64,000 bases of DNA from NCBI RefSeq assembly GCF_016056295.1, contig NZ_JAECZB010000014.1:43125-107124 (forward strand), read 5' to 3'. This DNA is from Atlanticothrix silvestris CENA357 (GTDB lineage Bacteria > Cyanobacteriota > Cyanobacteriia > Cyanobacteriales > Nostocaceae). The notes beneath the pieces were generated by a model. It saw only the letters and a list, made by a program, of their open reading frames with translations, did not search any database and was not told where the DNA came from. The position numbers and the translations under genes are program-made. Shown here piece after piece: positions 15,006-24,952 of the stretch (the stretch's first letter is position 1; each line of letters begins with the position of its first letter).

Positions 15006-16280
15006 ATGTCAATGGTTAGTTTACCAGGATTAAAAGAATTAATTGAAAGTATAAGTCGTGAACGTAATTTACCTCGTCTAGCGGTTCAATCAGCTATTAG
15101 AGAAGCACTACTTAAAGGTTATGAACGTTATCGTCGTGCCCAAAACTTGGAGCGAAAACAGTTTGATGAAGAGTACTTTGATAATTTTGAAGTAGAACTT
15201 GATATTGAAAGTGAAGGGTTTCGGGTTCTTTCTACCAAAAGTATCGTCGAAGAAGTTGACAACTCCGACCATCAAATTTCTTTAGAAGAAGTACAACAAG
15301 TCGCTCCCGAAGCACAACTGGGAGATTCTGTGGTCTTAGATGTGACACCGGATCAAGGAGAATTCGGTCGCATGGCAGCAATGCAAACCAAGCAAGTATT
15401 GGCACAAAAGCTACGGGATCAGCAACGCCAAATGGTGCAAGAAGAGTTCCAAGATTTGGAAAGCACCGTACTCCAAGCCAGAGTTCTACGTTTTGAGAGA
15501 CAATCAGTAATTTTGGCAGTAACCAGTAACTTCGGTCAGCCAGAAGTCGAAGCTGAATTACCAAAACGGGAACAACTGCCCAATGATAATTATCGGGCAA
15601 ATGCTACATTCAAGGTATATCTCAAGAAAGTATCCCAAGGTCAGCAACGAGGGCCACAGTTGCTAGTATCCAGAGCTGATGCTGGTTTGGTGGTTTATCT
15701 ATTTGCCAACGAAGTACCAGAAATTGAAGATGAAGTGGTACGGATTGTTGCCGTAGCCAGGGAGGCTAACCCTCCCTCGCGTTATGTAGGCCCTCGAACT
15801 AAAATTGCTGTAGACACCCTTGATCGCGATGTAGACCCCGTTGGTGCTTGTATCGGAGCTAGGGGATCGCGAATTCAAGTAGTAGTCAACGAATTACGTG
15901 GGGAAAAAATAGATGTAATTCGCTGGTCTCCAGATCCAGCAACATATATTGCTAATGCCTTGAGTCCAGCACGGGTTGATGAAGTACGGCTCATGGATCC
16001 TGAAAGTAGACAAACTCATGTATTAGTGGCAGAAGATCAGCTGAGTTTAGCCATTGGTAAAGAAGGACAAAATGTCCGCTTGGCCGCCCGTCTCACTGGA
16101 TGGAAAATTGATATCAAAGACAAAGCCAAATATGATTATGCCGGAGAAGATGCCAAATTTGCTGCTGTACGTGCCAGATATGAACCAGAGGAAGATGACA
16201 TGGAACTGGAGGAGCCAGAGGATGAAAATCAAGAAGAATTAAATGATGATGAATCTTTTGACACTAACGATGACGAGTAA
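15006..16280 (+). CDS. nusA: Transcription termination/antitermination factor NusA
   Basis: The 424-residue protein has the RNA-polymerase-binding N-terminal domain (about 1-125), an S1 RNA-binding domain (about 130-205) and two KH domains. The KH region carries V-G-P-R-T-K-I-A-V, C-I-G-A-R-G-S-R-I-Q, and L-S-L-A-I-G-K-E-G-Q-N-V-R-L-A-A-R-L-T-G-W-K-I. It lacks the C-terminal acidic repeats of E. coli NusA and ends instead in a 35-residue Asp/Glu-rich tail, usual for cyanobacteria. A clear AAGGAG ribosome site precedes ATG 15006. NusA controls pausing, termination and antitermination; the structured rimP leader upstream is a plausible autoregulatory target. Confidence 0.96.
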   Translation: MSMVSLPGLKELIESISRERNLPRLAVQSAIREALLKGYERYRRAQNLERKQFDEEYFDNFEVELDIESEGFRVLSTKSIVEEVDNSDHQISLEEVQQVAPEAQLGDSVVLDVTPDQGEFGRMAAMQTKQVLAQKLRDQQRQMVQEEFQDLESTVLQARVLRFERQSVILAVTSNFGQPEVEAELPKREQLPNDNYRANATFKVYLKKVSQGQQRGPQLLVSRADAGLVVYLFANEVPEIEDEVVRIVAVAREANPPSRYVGPRTKIAVDTLDRDVDPVGACIGARGSRIQVVVNELRGEKIDVIRWSPDPATYIANALSPARVDEVRLMDPESRQTHVLVAEDQLSLAIGKEGQNVRLAARLTGWKIDIKDKAKYDYAGEDAKFAAVRARYEPEEDDMELEEPEDENQEELNDDESFDTNDDE

Positions 16281-16428
16281 TTTATTAGTTTTGTGGAGTT
16301 CTGTTAAGATTAACCTTAATACTAGTCTTAATGATTACTTGGGTAAAAGCGACTTAGTATAAATAAAAATTGGGGTTCCAACTTTATTTTCAAAACTAGA
16401 ATGCTAGCCTAAAGTCAATAAAGACCAA

Positions 16429-16698
16429 ATGAAACCGAATTATCGGCGTTGTATAAGCTGCCGCAAAGTCGGCTTAAGAGAAGACTTTTGGCGGATTGTC
16501 CGCGTCTTTCCATCGGGGAAGGTACAATTAGATCAGGGCATGGGGCGTTCTGCCTATATTTGTCCGCAAGCGGGCTGCTTGCAAGCGGCTCAAAAAAAAA
16601 ATAGACTAGGGCGATCGCTACATGCATCAGTGCCAGAAACGCTGTATCAAACATTGTGGCAACGTCTAGCCCAAAGCAATCCCCAAAATCAAGTTTAA
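16429..16698 (+). CDS. ylxR: YlxR family (DUF448) RNA-binding protein
   Basis: The 89-residue protein has the YlxR signature R-R-C-I-S-C-R-K, a basic central sheet (G-M-G-R-S-A-Y-I-C-P-Q-A-G-C-L) and a helical end. YlxR proteins are small RNA-binding or nucleoid-associated proteins nearly always encoded between nusA and infB, as here. The ATG at 16429 directly precedes K-P-N-Y-R-R-C. The exact cellular role is not settled. Confidence 0.9.
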   Translation: MKPNYRRCISCRKVGLREDFWRIVRVFPSGKVQLDQGMGRSAYICPQAGCLQAAQKKNRLGRSLHASVPETLYQTLWQRLAQSNPQNQV

Positions 16699-17183
16699 GT
16701 TGAACAACTTTGTGGTGGTAATCCCCAGAGGATTTGTGCCGAAAGCCGAAATAGTCGCGCTCTCATCACACCTTTTGCAATTGTTGGGGTTAGTGCCAAA
16801 ATAGTAAATGGGTGTAGTAGCAAGTAACTCTCTGATCAAAAAGAGAGGCAAAGCAATACTCCCAACAAGTTTTACTAGATTGTGTTGTGGAAGACTCAGA
16901 ATCAGCAAAACAAAAAACTACAGAATGGCAACCTGGTAGCGCTCAGGCGCAGTTCGGCATTAACGATGCCCATAAAAACTTTTTTCTTGAAAAAATTTTA
17001 TGGGTTTCCATTAACCACCATTCCTGGTGGAGATGCCAACATTAAACCGAAACATCTCTCTTTCCTGATTGGAGGCACCGGCAAAATTTTAACGGCAACC
17101 TAAAAACAGTAATCAAAGGATGGAGATGTCGCACTCCCAGGCAACCATCCGCTAAAAAACTGTAAATTAAAGGGGAAGAGTGG
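16699..17183 (+). promoter_or_regulatory. infB leader region with long hairpin
   Basis: This 485-base gap holds no convincing gene; a weak ORF at 16882-17103 lacks family features. At 16969-17004 cccataaaa pairs with ttttatggg, and inside it ttttttc pairs with gaaaaaa, giving a long stem with an almost closed loop. There is no following T-run. It may be a leader structure of infB. Confidence 0.55.
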
Positions 17184-20100
17184 ATGAACAACGGCAAAGT
17201 TAGAATCTACGAATTATCAAAGGAATTGAATTTGGATAACAAAGAGCTATTAGCAATTTGCGACCAGCTCAATATTGCGGTCAAAAGCCATAGCAGCACA
17301 ATTTCAGAATCAGAGGCAGAACGCATCCGGACGGCTGCCGAAAAACTGGTAGCTACGAATGTGGTGCCCAAAAAGGAACTAGGTACAACTAGCCATAAAC
17401 CAAATTCACCACAAAGTGGCTCCCGCAACCGACCTGCTCAATCTCACAAACAGCAAATTTTGGAAATTCGCAAGCCCAAAATATTGAGAAATCCTACCTC
17501 CAACGCCTCAGAGGCGTCAGCCGCTACCAATAACCAAGTTGCTTCGTCTGAAGTTAATTCTCCTTCACCTCCACGACCCTTCGCTACACCTGTCTCACCC
17601 ATGAAGCCGACGGCACCAACTCGACCTGTACCCCGGAATCAATCTGAGACCATACCAGAACCTGCTATTACAGAAGCAGAACAAACGCTTGATACCCAAG
17701 AACCGGAAAATATGCCGGAAACAGTAGCAGCAGAAAAAACCGAAAAAATAGCACCACAAAGACCAAAGGCAGATAAACCCCAAAAACCACAACTGGTTAG
17801 TCCGCCTGCAAGACCTAGTGGAGAAAAATCTTCTGTATCTGTAATTGATCAGTCAAGTCAAGCAGAAAAACCAATCCTCAAACGCGAACGCCCACGGCGT
17901 GTCGAAGAAGAACGTGAGCAAGCTAAGCCAAGAGTAGCTAAGCCGACGACGCAGACAGAAACACCACAGGTTCCAGTTCAAAAACAGGCTCGACCTACAC
18001 CGTCACCAGTAAAACCGGAGCAGAGAGGTAACAGACCACCTGGGCCAGCACCTCTAGGAGATGGGCAACGACCTACTAGACCAGTACGACCATCTGAAGT
18101 TGTAGGAGCAATGCCAACTGCTACTCCGCCAAGAGCAATGCCAGGCGCACCAGGCAAGGCGGAGATTGGTGATGATGTAGTTGCACCAGATCTCCTCGAC
18201 TTGAAACGCCCAACACCACCTCGTTTAGCAAAAGGTGGGAAGAAGTGGCAAGAAGAGGAAATTATAGACGAAGTTAAAGAAAAGGCTGGCAAAGGAGCTG
18301 TTAAAGGCAAGCGGGTCAAGCCGATACTTGAGGAGGATTTTGAAGAAGAAGATCTGCTGGATGATGAAGATCTAGACGCACCAGCAACCGTTCAGGTTAG
18401 TCTTTCTATCGCTCGTCCTCCCAAACCTAAGGCAGCTCGACCAGCGCAATCCGCTGGCGCAACGCTGGCTAGTATACCTACCACTAGAAACAGAAGGGGA
18501 AGTTCCAACCGAGATCATAACCGTCGCCAAGAAGTTGAGACCAAGCGCGATCGCCCTGAAAAAGTGGTGGTAACGGGGCCGATGACAGTACAAGAACTAG
18601 CTGATGTCTTGGCTGTTGCCGATACAGAGATCGTCAAAATCCTGTTCCTCAAAGGCATGGCGGTGAGTATCACCCAAAATCTAGATATTCCGACAATTAC
18701 TTTGGTAGGCAAAGAGCTAGAAGTAGAAGTCGAAACTGCTGAACCTGAAGCAGAAGCCCGCAAAATCACTGAAATGATCGACGTGGAAGATTTGGAAAAC
18801 CTCCATCGTCGCCCACCGGTTGTAACAATTATGGGTCACGTAGACCACGGCAAAACTACCCTGCTCGACTCGATTCGCAAAACCAAAGTCGCTGCTGGCG
18901 AAGCTGGTGGTATTACCCAGCACATTGGTGCATACCATGTGGATATAGAACATGAGGGCAAGAAGCAGCAAATAGTCTTCTTAGATACCCCTGGTCACGA
19001 AGCTTTCACAGCCATGCGGGCACGGGGAGCTAGGGTGACAGATATTGCTGTTTTGGTAGTGGCTGCTGATGACGGTGTTCGTCCTCAAACAATTGAAGCC
19101 ATTAGCCATGCTCAAGCTGCCGAAGTGCCAATTGTTGTAGCAATCAACAAGATTGACAAAGAAGGGGCACAACCAGAACGGGTAAAACAAGAACTGACCC
19201 AGTATGGCCTGACAGCAGAAGACTGGGGCGGTGAAACAATTATGGTTCCAGTGAGTGCCATCAAGGGTGAAAATTTAGATACGCTCTTAGAGATGATTCT
19301 GCTGGTAGCAGAAGTAGGAGAACTGTCTGCTAACCCAGATCGTGCAGCTAAAGGTACTGTGATTGAAGCACATCTGGACAAGGCTAAGGGAGCAGTTGCG
19401 ACCTTGCTGATTCAGAATGGTACTTTGCATGTGGGCGATATGTTGGTAGCTGGCTCGGCATTTGGTAAAGTCCGAGCGATGGTGGATGACAGAGGTAAAA
19501 GAGTGGACGTTGCTAGTCCTTCTTTTGCTGTCGAGGTGCTGGGTCTCAGTGATGTGCCAGCAGCTGGGGATGATTTCGAGGTCTTCTTTAACGAAAAAGA
19601 AGCACGCACTCTGGCTGGTGATCGCGCCGACAAACAGCGCCTATCTCGTCTCCTGCAAGGACGTGTTACCTTAACAACTCTCTCGGCTCAAGCACAAGAA
19701 GGCGAGTTGAAAGAACTCAACTTGATCTTGAAGGGAGACGTACAAGGTTCAGTGGAAGCTATTGTGGGATCTCTCAGACAAATTCCACAAAACGAAGTCC
19801 AAATTCGGATGTTGTTAGCGACTGCTGGAGAAATCACAGAGACAGATATCGACTTAGCTGCTGCTAGTAACGCTGTCATCATTGGTTTCAACACTACCTA
19901 CGCCAGTGGAGCCAGACAAGCTGCTGATGAAGCTGGTGTGGATGTGCGTGAATACAATATCATCTACAAACTCTTAGAAGATATCCAAGGTGCCTTAGAA
20001 GGTCTCCTGGAGCCAGAGTTGGTGGAAGAACCTTTGGGACAAACCGAAGTCCGTGCTGTCTTCCCTGTTGGTCGTGGTGCCGTTGCTGGCTGCTACGTTC

Positions 20101-20330
20101 AATCTGGCAAGCTGGTTCGCAACTGCAAAGTGCGGGTGCGTCGCGGCGGTAAGGTGATTTACGAAGGTGTCCTTGATTCCCTAAAACGGATGAAAGAAGA
20201 CGCGCGCGAAGTCAATGCCGGTTATGAATGCGGTATTGGCGTTGATAAGTTCCATGACTGGGTTGAAGGTGACATCATTGAAGCCTACCAGATGGTAACT
20301 AAGCGTCGTACCCTGACATTGACGAAATAG
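17184..20330 (+). CDS. infB: Translation initiation factor IF-2
   Basis: The 1048-residue protein starts with an IF2N domain ([15 protein letters not shown]). A Pro/Lys/Arg-rich disordered region of about 350 residues follows, then a second IF2N domain (about 465-515) and the GTPase domain. G-H-V-D-H-G-K-T-T is at 551-559, then [12 protein letters not shown] and V-S-A-I-K-G; two beta barrels and the fMet-tRNA-binding C-terminal domain complete it. The long N-terminal spacer is typical of cyanobacteria. IF-2 places initiator tRNA on the 30S subunit and promotes subunit joining. It is the last core gene of the nusA cluster. Confidence 0.97.
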   Translation: MNNGKVRIYELSKELNLDNKELLAICDQLNIAVKSHSSTISESEAERIRTAAEKLVATNVVPKKELGTTSHKPNSPQSGSRNRPAQSHKQQILEIRKPKILRNPTSNASEASAATNNQVASSEVNSPSPPRPFATPVSPMKPTAPTRPVPRNQSETIPEPAITEAEQTLDTQEPENMPETVAAEKTEKIAPQRPKADKPQKPQLVSPPARPSGEKSSVSVIDQSSQAEKPILKRERPRRVEEEREQAKPRVAKPTTQTETPQVPVQKQARPTPSPVKPEQRGNRPPGPAPLGDGQRPTRPVRPSEVVGAMPTATPPRAMPGAPGKAEIGDDVVAPDLLDLKRPTPPRLAKGGKKWQEEEIIDEVKEKAGKGAVKGKRVKPILEEDFEEEDLLDDEDLDAPATVQVSLSIARPPKPKAARPAQSAGATLASIPTTRNRRGSSNRDHNRRQEVETKRDRPEKVVVTGPMTVQELADVLAVADTEIVKILFLKGMAVSITQNLDIPTITLVGKELEVEVETAEPEAEARKITEMIDVEDLENLHRRPPVVTIMGHVDHGKTTLLDSIRKTKVAAGEAGGITQHIGAYHVDIEHEGKKQQIVFLDTPGHEAFTAMRARGARVTDIAVLVVAADDGVRPQTIEAISHAQAAEVPIVVAINKIDKEGAQPERVKQELTQYGLTAEDWGGETIMVPVSAIKGENLDTLLEMILLVAEVGELSANPDRAAKGTVIEAHLDKAKGAVATLLIQNGTLHVGDMLVAGSAFGKVRAMVDDRGKRVDVASPSFAVEVLGLSDVPAAGDDFEVFFNEKEARTLAGDRADKQRLSRLLQGRVTLTTLSAQAQEGELKELNLILKGDVQGSVEAIVGSLRQIPQNEVQIRMLLATAGEITETDIDLAAASNAVIIGFNTTYASGARQAADEAGVDVREYNIIYKLLEDIQGALEGLLEPELVEEPLGQTEVRAVFPVGRGAVAGCYVQSGKLVRNCKVRVRRGGKVIYEGVLDSLKRMKEDAREVNAGYECGIGVDKFHDWVEGDIIEAYQMVTKRRTLTLTK

Positions 20331-20369
20331 TGCTGAGGGTCAAATGCTTAAAAATTAGGAGTTATTAAG

Positions 20370-20397
20370 TTAGGAGTTAAATACTCGTAACTCCTAA
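20370..20397. repeat. Inverted repeat after infB
   Basis: A perfect 10-bp stem (ttaggagtta/taactcctaa) with an 8-nt loop follows infB. No T-run follows, so it is either a weak terminator or part of a dispersed aggagtta repeat. Confidence 0.7.
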
Positions 20398-20425
20398 CTC
20401 CTGATTACTCACTCCCAAGTGTTAT

Positions 20426-21037
20426 ATGCGGTCATTTCGCTCTGAACCTATCTTGTGGATTCATGTCGCTGGATTAGCGACATTACCCATTCTGTTAATA
20501 ATGTGTTTATTGTTTCTGTCTATAGGTAAGCCACTTTTGCCAGTATGGATGGAACTATGTCTAGTCGGGGCAATTGGTGTTTTACCTCTGTTGTGGATGC
20601 AATTGCGTCGTCCCTTTTATATATTTGCTATTTTAGGAGTAGCTCTCAAGCCAGAAAACCTGACTGAGCAGCAACGCAAAATTCTCTGTTTAATTAATAC
20701 AAAGCTTAATCGTGTTCTGTCCCTCGTGGCAGCTATATTATTAATTGGCGTGCTGTGGCAGCTCTATCAAATGGCCCCACAAGTCATAAATATAGGTAGT
20801 TTTTTACCTCAATGGCGGAGCTTAGGTTTACTATTAGCTGCTTTAAGCTTTTTAGCAAGCAATCTGTTTTTACAAATTCCTGTGAGTGTGGCACGAATTT
20901 TAGTGACTAATGACACAGAATTTGCTGCCATAGAACCATTATCTTTAGAAAAGATTAAGCAAGATTTCACAATTTTAGGGGTACGAGTTAATCAAATCTT
21001 GCCCCAGCAGACTGTTAAAGTTGAAACTGAGGAATGA
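20426..21037 (+). CDS. Low-complexity-tail-type membrane protein
   Basis: The 203-residue protein has an N-terminal R-S-E-P-I-L-W-I-H-V-A-G motif and four hydrophobic segments (about 10-32, 40-65, 92-112, 125-150). A short soluble tail with E-P-L-S-L-E-K-I-K-Q-D-F-T follows. From memory this is the cyanobacterial low-complexity tail membrane protein family, usually downstream of infB. Its function is unknown. The next gene starts seven bases after its stop, implying co-transcription. Confidence 0.75.
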   Translation: MRSFRSEPILWIHVAGLATLPILLIMCLLFLSIGKPLLPVWMELCLVGAIGVLPLLWMQLRRPFYIFAILGVALKPENLTEQQRKILCLINTKLNRVLSLVAAILLIGVLWQLYQMAPQVINIGSFLPQWRSLGLLLAALSFLASNLFLQIPVSVARILVTNDTEFAAIEPLSLEKIKQDFTILGVRVNQILPQQTVKVETEE

Positions 21038-21043
21038 GAAACT

Positions 21044-21241
21044 ATGGCTAAAATTAAAGCTTCTAGCGATCGCCAATTTTCTCGTGATACCGAAATATGG
21101 CACAATCTCAAACATGCGATCGCTGCTAGTTCCGGTTTTCAGCGCTGGCAGATGGAAAGCAATGCTCAATTACAAGAGCTACGCCTCGAACAGCAGGTAC
21201 AGCATTATTTACGAGAAACCTTAGAAACTTTAGCTTACTAA
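21044..21241 (+). CDS. Small conserved cyanobacterial protein
   Basis: The 65-residue protein contains F-S-R-D-T-E-I-W-H-N-L-K-H-A-I-A-A-S-S-G-F-Q-R-W and a helical C-terminus with L-E-Q-Q-V-Q-H-Y-L-R-E-T-L-E-T. It begins seven bases after the preceding membrane-protein gene and ends in a 4-bp overlap with the convergent DUF1400 gene. It is soluble and amphipathic. The function is not known to me; operon position and sequence quality support a real gene. Confidence 0.7.
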   Translation: MAKIKASSDRQFSRDTEIWHNLKHAIAASSGFQRWQMESNAQLQELRLEQQVQHYLRETLETLAY

Positions 21242-21774
21242 AAACCGAGTAAGTTCTCGACACTACCTTGCAAGCGGCGGAGTAGACGATAAGCATTTTC
21301 TAAGCGTTCTCCTTCAACTTCTACATCTGCCGTAGGATAATTTTCAATTATTTCTAACAGCGTCACCTGTTCATCTTTACTAGCAGAAAGTACCAAAGCC
21401 GAGCGCAAAGCTTGTCTGTCTGCTTTACGGGATGGCGTATGAATAACTTGACTAAGTTCATCAAGTATAACGTTACCAATTTGGCTATTCAAAACTTTAT
21501 CTAAAAAGACTGGGCTTACCTTCACTGGTGTCGTTAAATATTGACGAATGGCTCTGGGGTTTTGTCGCGCCAAAGCTAAATTAACTCGTAATGGACGTGA
21601 AAGTTCGCCAGTTTCGCCAAAAGTAGATAGCTCCTTTACAGCCAGTGATTCACGGAATATACCGTACTTCAGTACTACTCGTTCAGCAGCAAAGGCAGGA
21701 TTGCTGAACAACAGAATAGAGCTAGCGAATACTAAAATCAAGACCTGATGCAAGGATAAAAATTGGCAATACAT
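21238..21774 (-). CDS. Secreted DUF1400-domain protein
   Basis: A signal peptide is evident (hydrophobic L-I-L-V-F-A-S-S-I-L-L-F then N-P-A-F-A-A). The mature part matches the DUF1400 domain: E-R-V-V-L-K-Y-G-I-F-R-E-S-L-A-V-K-E-L, and L-T-T-P-V-K-V-S-P-V-F-L-D-K-V-L-N-S. In cyanobacteria DUF1400 often precedes an alpha/beta hydrolase domain; here the protein ends after it (178 residues), so no catalytic domain is attached. It probably acts in the periplasm. The stop overlaps the convergent small gene by 4 bp. Confidence 0.8.
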   Translation of the reverse strand: MYCQFLSLHQVLILVFASSILLFSNPAFAAERVVLKYGIFRESLAVKELSTFGETGELSRPLRVNLALARQNPRAIRQYLTTPVKVSPVFLDKVLNSQIGNVILDELSQVIHTPSRKADRQALRSALVLSASKDEQVTLLEIIENYPTADVEVEGERLENAYRLLRRLQGSVENLLGF

Positions 21775-22162
21775 TTTTCTCCTTTTTAGAAACTTTGCTT
21801 TTGCTGTAATGATATTTCAACACATCGGTTACAGCATCTGACTATAGGCATTGATTACCATAAAACCTGTGTGTCTATTGATTTAATAAAATTTGTAAAA
21901 AATTTTAGCAATATACATGTGCGGCTTGGGCTAGTGCGTAGCTATGTTGCAAATTAGGCATTGATAGAGCAATCGCCTGATCTCGTAGCTGCCTCTGGTA
22001 AAATTTTGTGAGCAGAATAAAATCATTTATGTATTTTCTTGCGAAACATAGCTGATTAAATGCTGGTCATCCGGTATAGTTTTGCATGGGTTTTACAGTT
22101 TGACAGCTGTTTTATACAACCCTGTTTAACCAACTGTTATTCAGCACATCACATACACAAAA
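21775..22162. other. Intergenic region, no gene seen
   Basis: The region separates divergent genes and must hold both promoters. I see no reliable repeat, RNA gene or conserved ORF in it; the ORF beginning at 22060 is a shadow of the next gene in another frame. Confidence 0.6.
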
Positions 22163-23854
22163 ATGAAATACTGGGGTTTTCACTGTTCTTCAGCAAAAAA
22201 TCTTCGCCCTCTTTCGAGTATTTTTATCGGATCGAAGTTCCCCTTGCGAGCCGGGCTCACTGCTTTGTTACTGATTTCTACTGGGTCTACACTACTGTCT
22301 AGGGAAGTGAATGCTGGTACCACTAACCAAAAAGTAATCGTCTCAACTTTAATGGTGCAAGTTCCCGCAACAGCAACAGTGATTTATGTGAACCCAACCA
22401 CTGGTGCAGATACTGCTGGCGCTGGGACAACGCAAGCAGCACCTTACAAAACTATTACCTTCGCCATTAACCAAGCCCAACCAGGTACAGTTATTCAACT
22501 CGCACCTGGCACTTATAACAGTGAAAGTGGAGAACAATTCCCACTTTTGCTTAAACCAGGATTGACACTGCAAGGTGATGAATCTACTAAAGGTCAAGCA
22601 GTATTAATTACAGGTAGTGGTTTTTACACCAGTCGAACATTTGCCAGACAGGATATTACCATTCTTGGCGATCAAGATACCACTGTCGCAGGCGTTACAG
22701 TCACTAATCCGACTCAGCGAGGTACAGGTGTATGGGTAGAATCAACTAATCCTACTATCAAAAACAGTACTTTTACTAATAATGGTAGAGAAGGTGTTTT
22801 TGTAACAGGTACAGGGAATCCCAGAATTGAAAATAACCTCTTTGTACAAAACAAAGGTAATGGGGTTTCAATAGCTAAATCTGCCCAAGGGCAAATTCGC
22901 AACAATTTGTTTCAAGATACTGGTTTTGGTTTGGCAATTGGTGGTCTTTCTACACCTTTAATTGCCGAAAACCAGATCATCCAAAACAAAGTCGGGATTT
23001 ATATTTCAGAATCTGCTCAACCTTTACTGCGTAAGAATGTAATTCAGAACAATACTCAGGATGGTATTGTCGCAACTGTTAATGCTCTGCCCAACCTTGG
23101 TACTAATGAAGACCCTGGTGGTAATCTAATCCGCACTAACACTCGTTATGACCTAAACAACGCTACCAAGACTAATACTATTGTTGCTGTTGGTAACGAT
23201 ATCGATCAAAAAAAGATTTTTGGTCAAGTAGATTTTGTTGCAGCCACTGTTGAGCCACCTTCAGGTTCTGTAGCCTTTAAAGATGTACCCGCAGGTTACT
23301 GGGCAAAAAACTACATCGAAGCTTTAGCTTCCCAAAACATTATTGCTGGTTTTCCTGATGGTACATTTAAACCCAATGAACCTGTGACTCGTGCCCAATT
23401 TGCCACAATTGTCACCAAAGCCTTGAAACCACCAGCTAAACGCTCAGTGATTGATTTTAAGGATGTGAAAAGCGATTTCTGGGCTTATGCTGCAATTCAA
23501 TCTGCTTACCAAAGTGAATTTCTCTCTGGCTATCCTGGTGGTACATTTAAACCACAGCAGCAAATTCCTAGGGTGCAGGCTCTAGTTTCGTTAGCCAATG
23601 GTCTGGGCTTAACAGCGAGTAATGCAGGTGCCATTTCTTTTTATACTGATACTGCCCAAATTCCTAATTATGCAACTGCTCCAGTAGCAGCGGCGACTAC
23701 ACGACAAATAGTAGTCAACTATCCTACAGTTAAACAACTCAATCCGAATCGCGAGGCTACTAGAGCAGAAGTTGCTGCTTTTGTTTACCAAGCACTAGTA
23801 AATGCTGGGCGTGCCCAGCCAATTTCTTCACCCTATTTAGTAACGGTTCCGTAG
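22163..23854 (+). CDS. Secreted right-handed beta-helix protein with SLH domains
   Basis: A signal-type segment (about residues 28-50) precedes a DUF1565/parallel beta-helix region (about 65-330). There, Asn-rich rungs repeat (N-P-T-I-K-N-S-T-F-T-N-N-G; R-I-E-N-N-L-F; Q-I-R-N-N-L-F). After this come S-layer homology domains: F-K-D-V-P-A-G-Y-W-A-K-N-Y-I-E-A-L and a second with F-K-D-V-K-S-D-F-W-A-Y, each with G-F/Y-P-x-G-T-F-K-P, and a weaker third. SLH domains bind pyruvylated wall polymers or, in cyanobacteria, help fix outer-membrane proteins to peptidoglycan. A surface or periplasmic location is inferred. The true start could lie slightly downstream of 22163. Confidence 0.85.
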   Translation: MKYWGFHCSSAKNLRPLSSIFIGSKFPLRAGLTALLLISTGSTLLSREVNAGTTNQKVIVSTLMVQVPATATVIYVNPTTGADTAGAGTTQAAPYKTITFAINQAQPGTVIQLAPGTYNSESGEQFPLLLKPGLTLQGDESTKGQAVLITGSGFYTSRTFARQDITILGDQDTTVAGVTVTNPTQRGTGVWVESTNPTIKNSTFTNNGREGVFVTGTGNPRIENNLFVQNKGNGVSIAKSAQGQIRNNLFQDTGFGLAIGGLSTPLIAENQIIQNKVGIYISESAQPLLRKNVIQNNTQDGIVATVNALPNLGTNEDPGGNLIRTNTRYDLNNATKTNTIVAVGNDIDQKKIFGQVDFVAATVEPPSGSVAFKDVPAGYWAKNYIEALASQNIIAGFPDGTFKPNEPVTRAQFATIVTKALKPPAKRSVIDFKDVKSDFWAYAAIQSAYQSEFLSGYPGGTFKPQQQIPRVQALVSLANGLGLTASNAGAISFYTDTAQIPNYATAPVAAATTRQIVVNYPTVKQLNPNREATRAEVAAFVYQALVNAGRAQPISSPYLVTVP

Positions 23855-23888
23855 GAATTAGGGGCTAGGGGGCTAGGGGCTAGAAGGT

Positions 23889-24299
23889 TTATATACTTAT
23901 GCCTAACTGCTGCATTAACTCCATTGTGTCACCTTGCCCCCAATGCTCTACTATTTTGCCATCCATGACACGATCAATATGAATAACTGAAAACGTGACC
24001 TGCTTTCCTGTCGGGGGAATACCCATAAATTCTCTAGAATGAGTACCACTAAACGTTCCACGGGTGACGACTTGATCGCTTTCAGCAATCACATCTTCAA
24101 AAGTGTAGCCGCCATCTGCGAAAGCAGCACGCATCATCATGGCATACTCAAAGAAGGCATCAGCTCCTTTGAGTTTATTGCTTCCCATTACACAGCCTTC
24201 TATGTCGTGAGCAACAAACGCTCTACCTTTTTCGATGTCTCCTAAATCAAAGGCTCTGTAGGCTTGCAGGACAATGGATTTATTTTGTTCTAACAACAT
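23889..24299 (-). CDS. SnoaL-like (NTF2-fold) protein
   Basis: The 136-residue protein has the SnoaL/ester-cyclase pattern: N-K-S-I-V-L-Q-A-Y-R-A-F-D-L-G-D at the start, V-V-T-R-G-T-F-S-G-T-H-S-R-E-F-M-G-I-P-P-T-G-K in the middle, and I-V-E-H-W-G-Q-G-D near the end. The family is a cone-shaped barrel that includes polyketide cyclases, but most members have no known substrate. It may share regulation with the adjacent Crp-type gene, 71 bases away on the same strand. Confidence 0.82.
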   Translation of the reverse strand: MLLEQNKSIVLQAYRAFDLGDIEKGRAFVAHDIEGCVMGSNKLKGADAFFEYAMMMRAAFADGGYTFEDVIAESDQVVTRGTFSGTHSREFMGIPPTGKQVTFSVIHIDRVMDGKIVEHWGQGDTMELMQQLGISI

Positions 24300-24370
24300 T
24301 GCAGGTTTTTGTGTTTAAAGTGCTTCATTGCGAATCTACCTCTTAAGCCCCTTACCTGCATTGACTTGAG

Positions 24371-24952
24371 TTAAGAAACCTTATGGCCATGAACTCTGCG
24401 TTTTAATCGACTCAGGGATTCTGGCTCGATACCAAGATATGATGCTAGATAGTATTGAGGAATGCGCTGCAAGAGTGAAGGTTCATTTTGAATCAGGTTG
24501 AGATAACGCTGTTCAGGTGCATCCCTAAAAAGAGAAAGCAATTTATCCCGTAACATAAACGCAAGGCTTTCAGCATGGAGTTGAAGTAACTTTTGACCAT
24601 CTGGCACTACTTCAAAAACGTGAAATACCTGATGGCTGATGAGCAGTACCTCAGAGTCCTCAATTGCCTGACAGGAAAAACATGCGGATCGTTGCTTGCG
24701 GAAACTTTCGTAGTCACCTAATAATTGATGTTCAGGGTGGAAGAACAGAGTAAACTCTTTTGTGTCTTTGAGGAAAAACGTTCTCAGGCAACCAGAGAGC
24801 GTCAAACCGACAAAATCACAGACATCGCCCTCCTGAAACAAAAATTCTCCCTTGTAAACCTTTCTTGACTCTAGCAATGGCTCAACAAGGGTCGCGTCAA
24901 TTTTAAATTCAGGCAAAAACTGCCGAAGAAATTCATAAAACGGTTCATACAT
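24371..24952 (-). CDS. Crp/Fnr-type cyclic-nucleotide-binding-fold protein
   Basis: The 193-residue protein has a cNMP-binding beta-roll (K-G-E-F-L-F-Q-E-G-D-V-C-D-F-V-G-L; L-L-G-D-Y-E-S-F), the connecting helix, and a short C-terminal region (Q-R-Y-L-N-L-I...I-P-Q-Y-Y-L-A-S-Y-L-G-I-E-P-E-S-L-S-R-L-K-R) that contains the recognition helix of a Crp winged helix. It is of the short type common in Bacteroidota and some cyanobacteria, where a specific ligand is usually unknown. No canonical phosphate-binding R-x-A-x is obvious, so cAMP binding is doubtful. The neighbouring SnoaL gene is a possible target. Confidence 0.82.
   Translation of the reverse strand: MYEPFYEFLRQFLPEFKIDATLVEPLLESRKVYKGEFLFQEGDVCDFVGLTLSGCLRTFFLKDTKEFTLFFHPEHQLLGDYESFRKQRSACFSCQAIEDSEVLLISHQVFHVFEVVPDGQKLLQLHAESLAFMLRDKLLSLFRDAPEQRYLNLIQNEPSLLQRIPQYYLASYLGIEPESLSRLKRRVHGHKVS

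Noticed and set aside
16882-17103. 73-residue ORF before infB
   Set aside because: It has a weak start and no recognisable features, and it runs through the leader hairpin.
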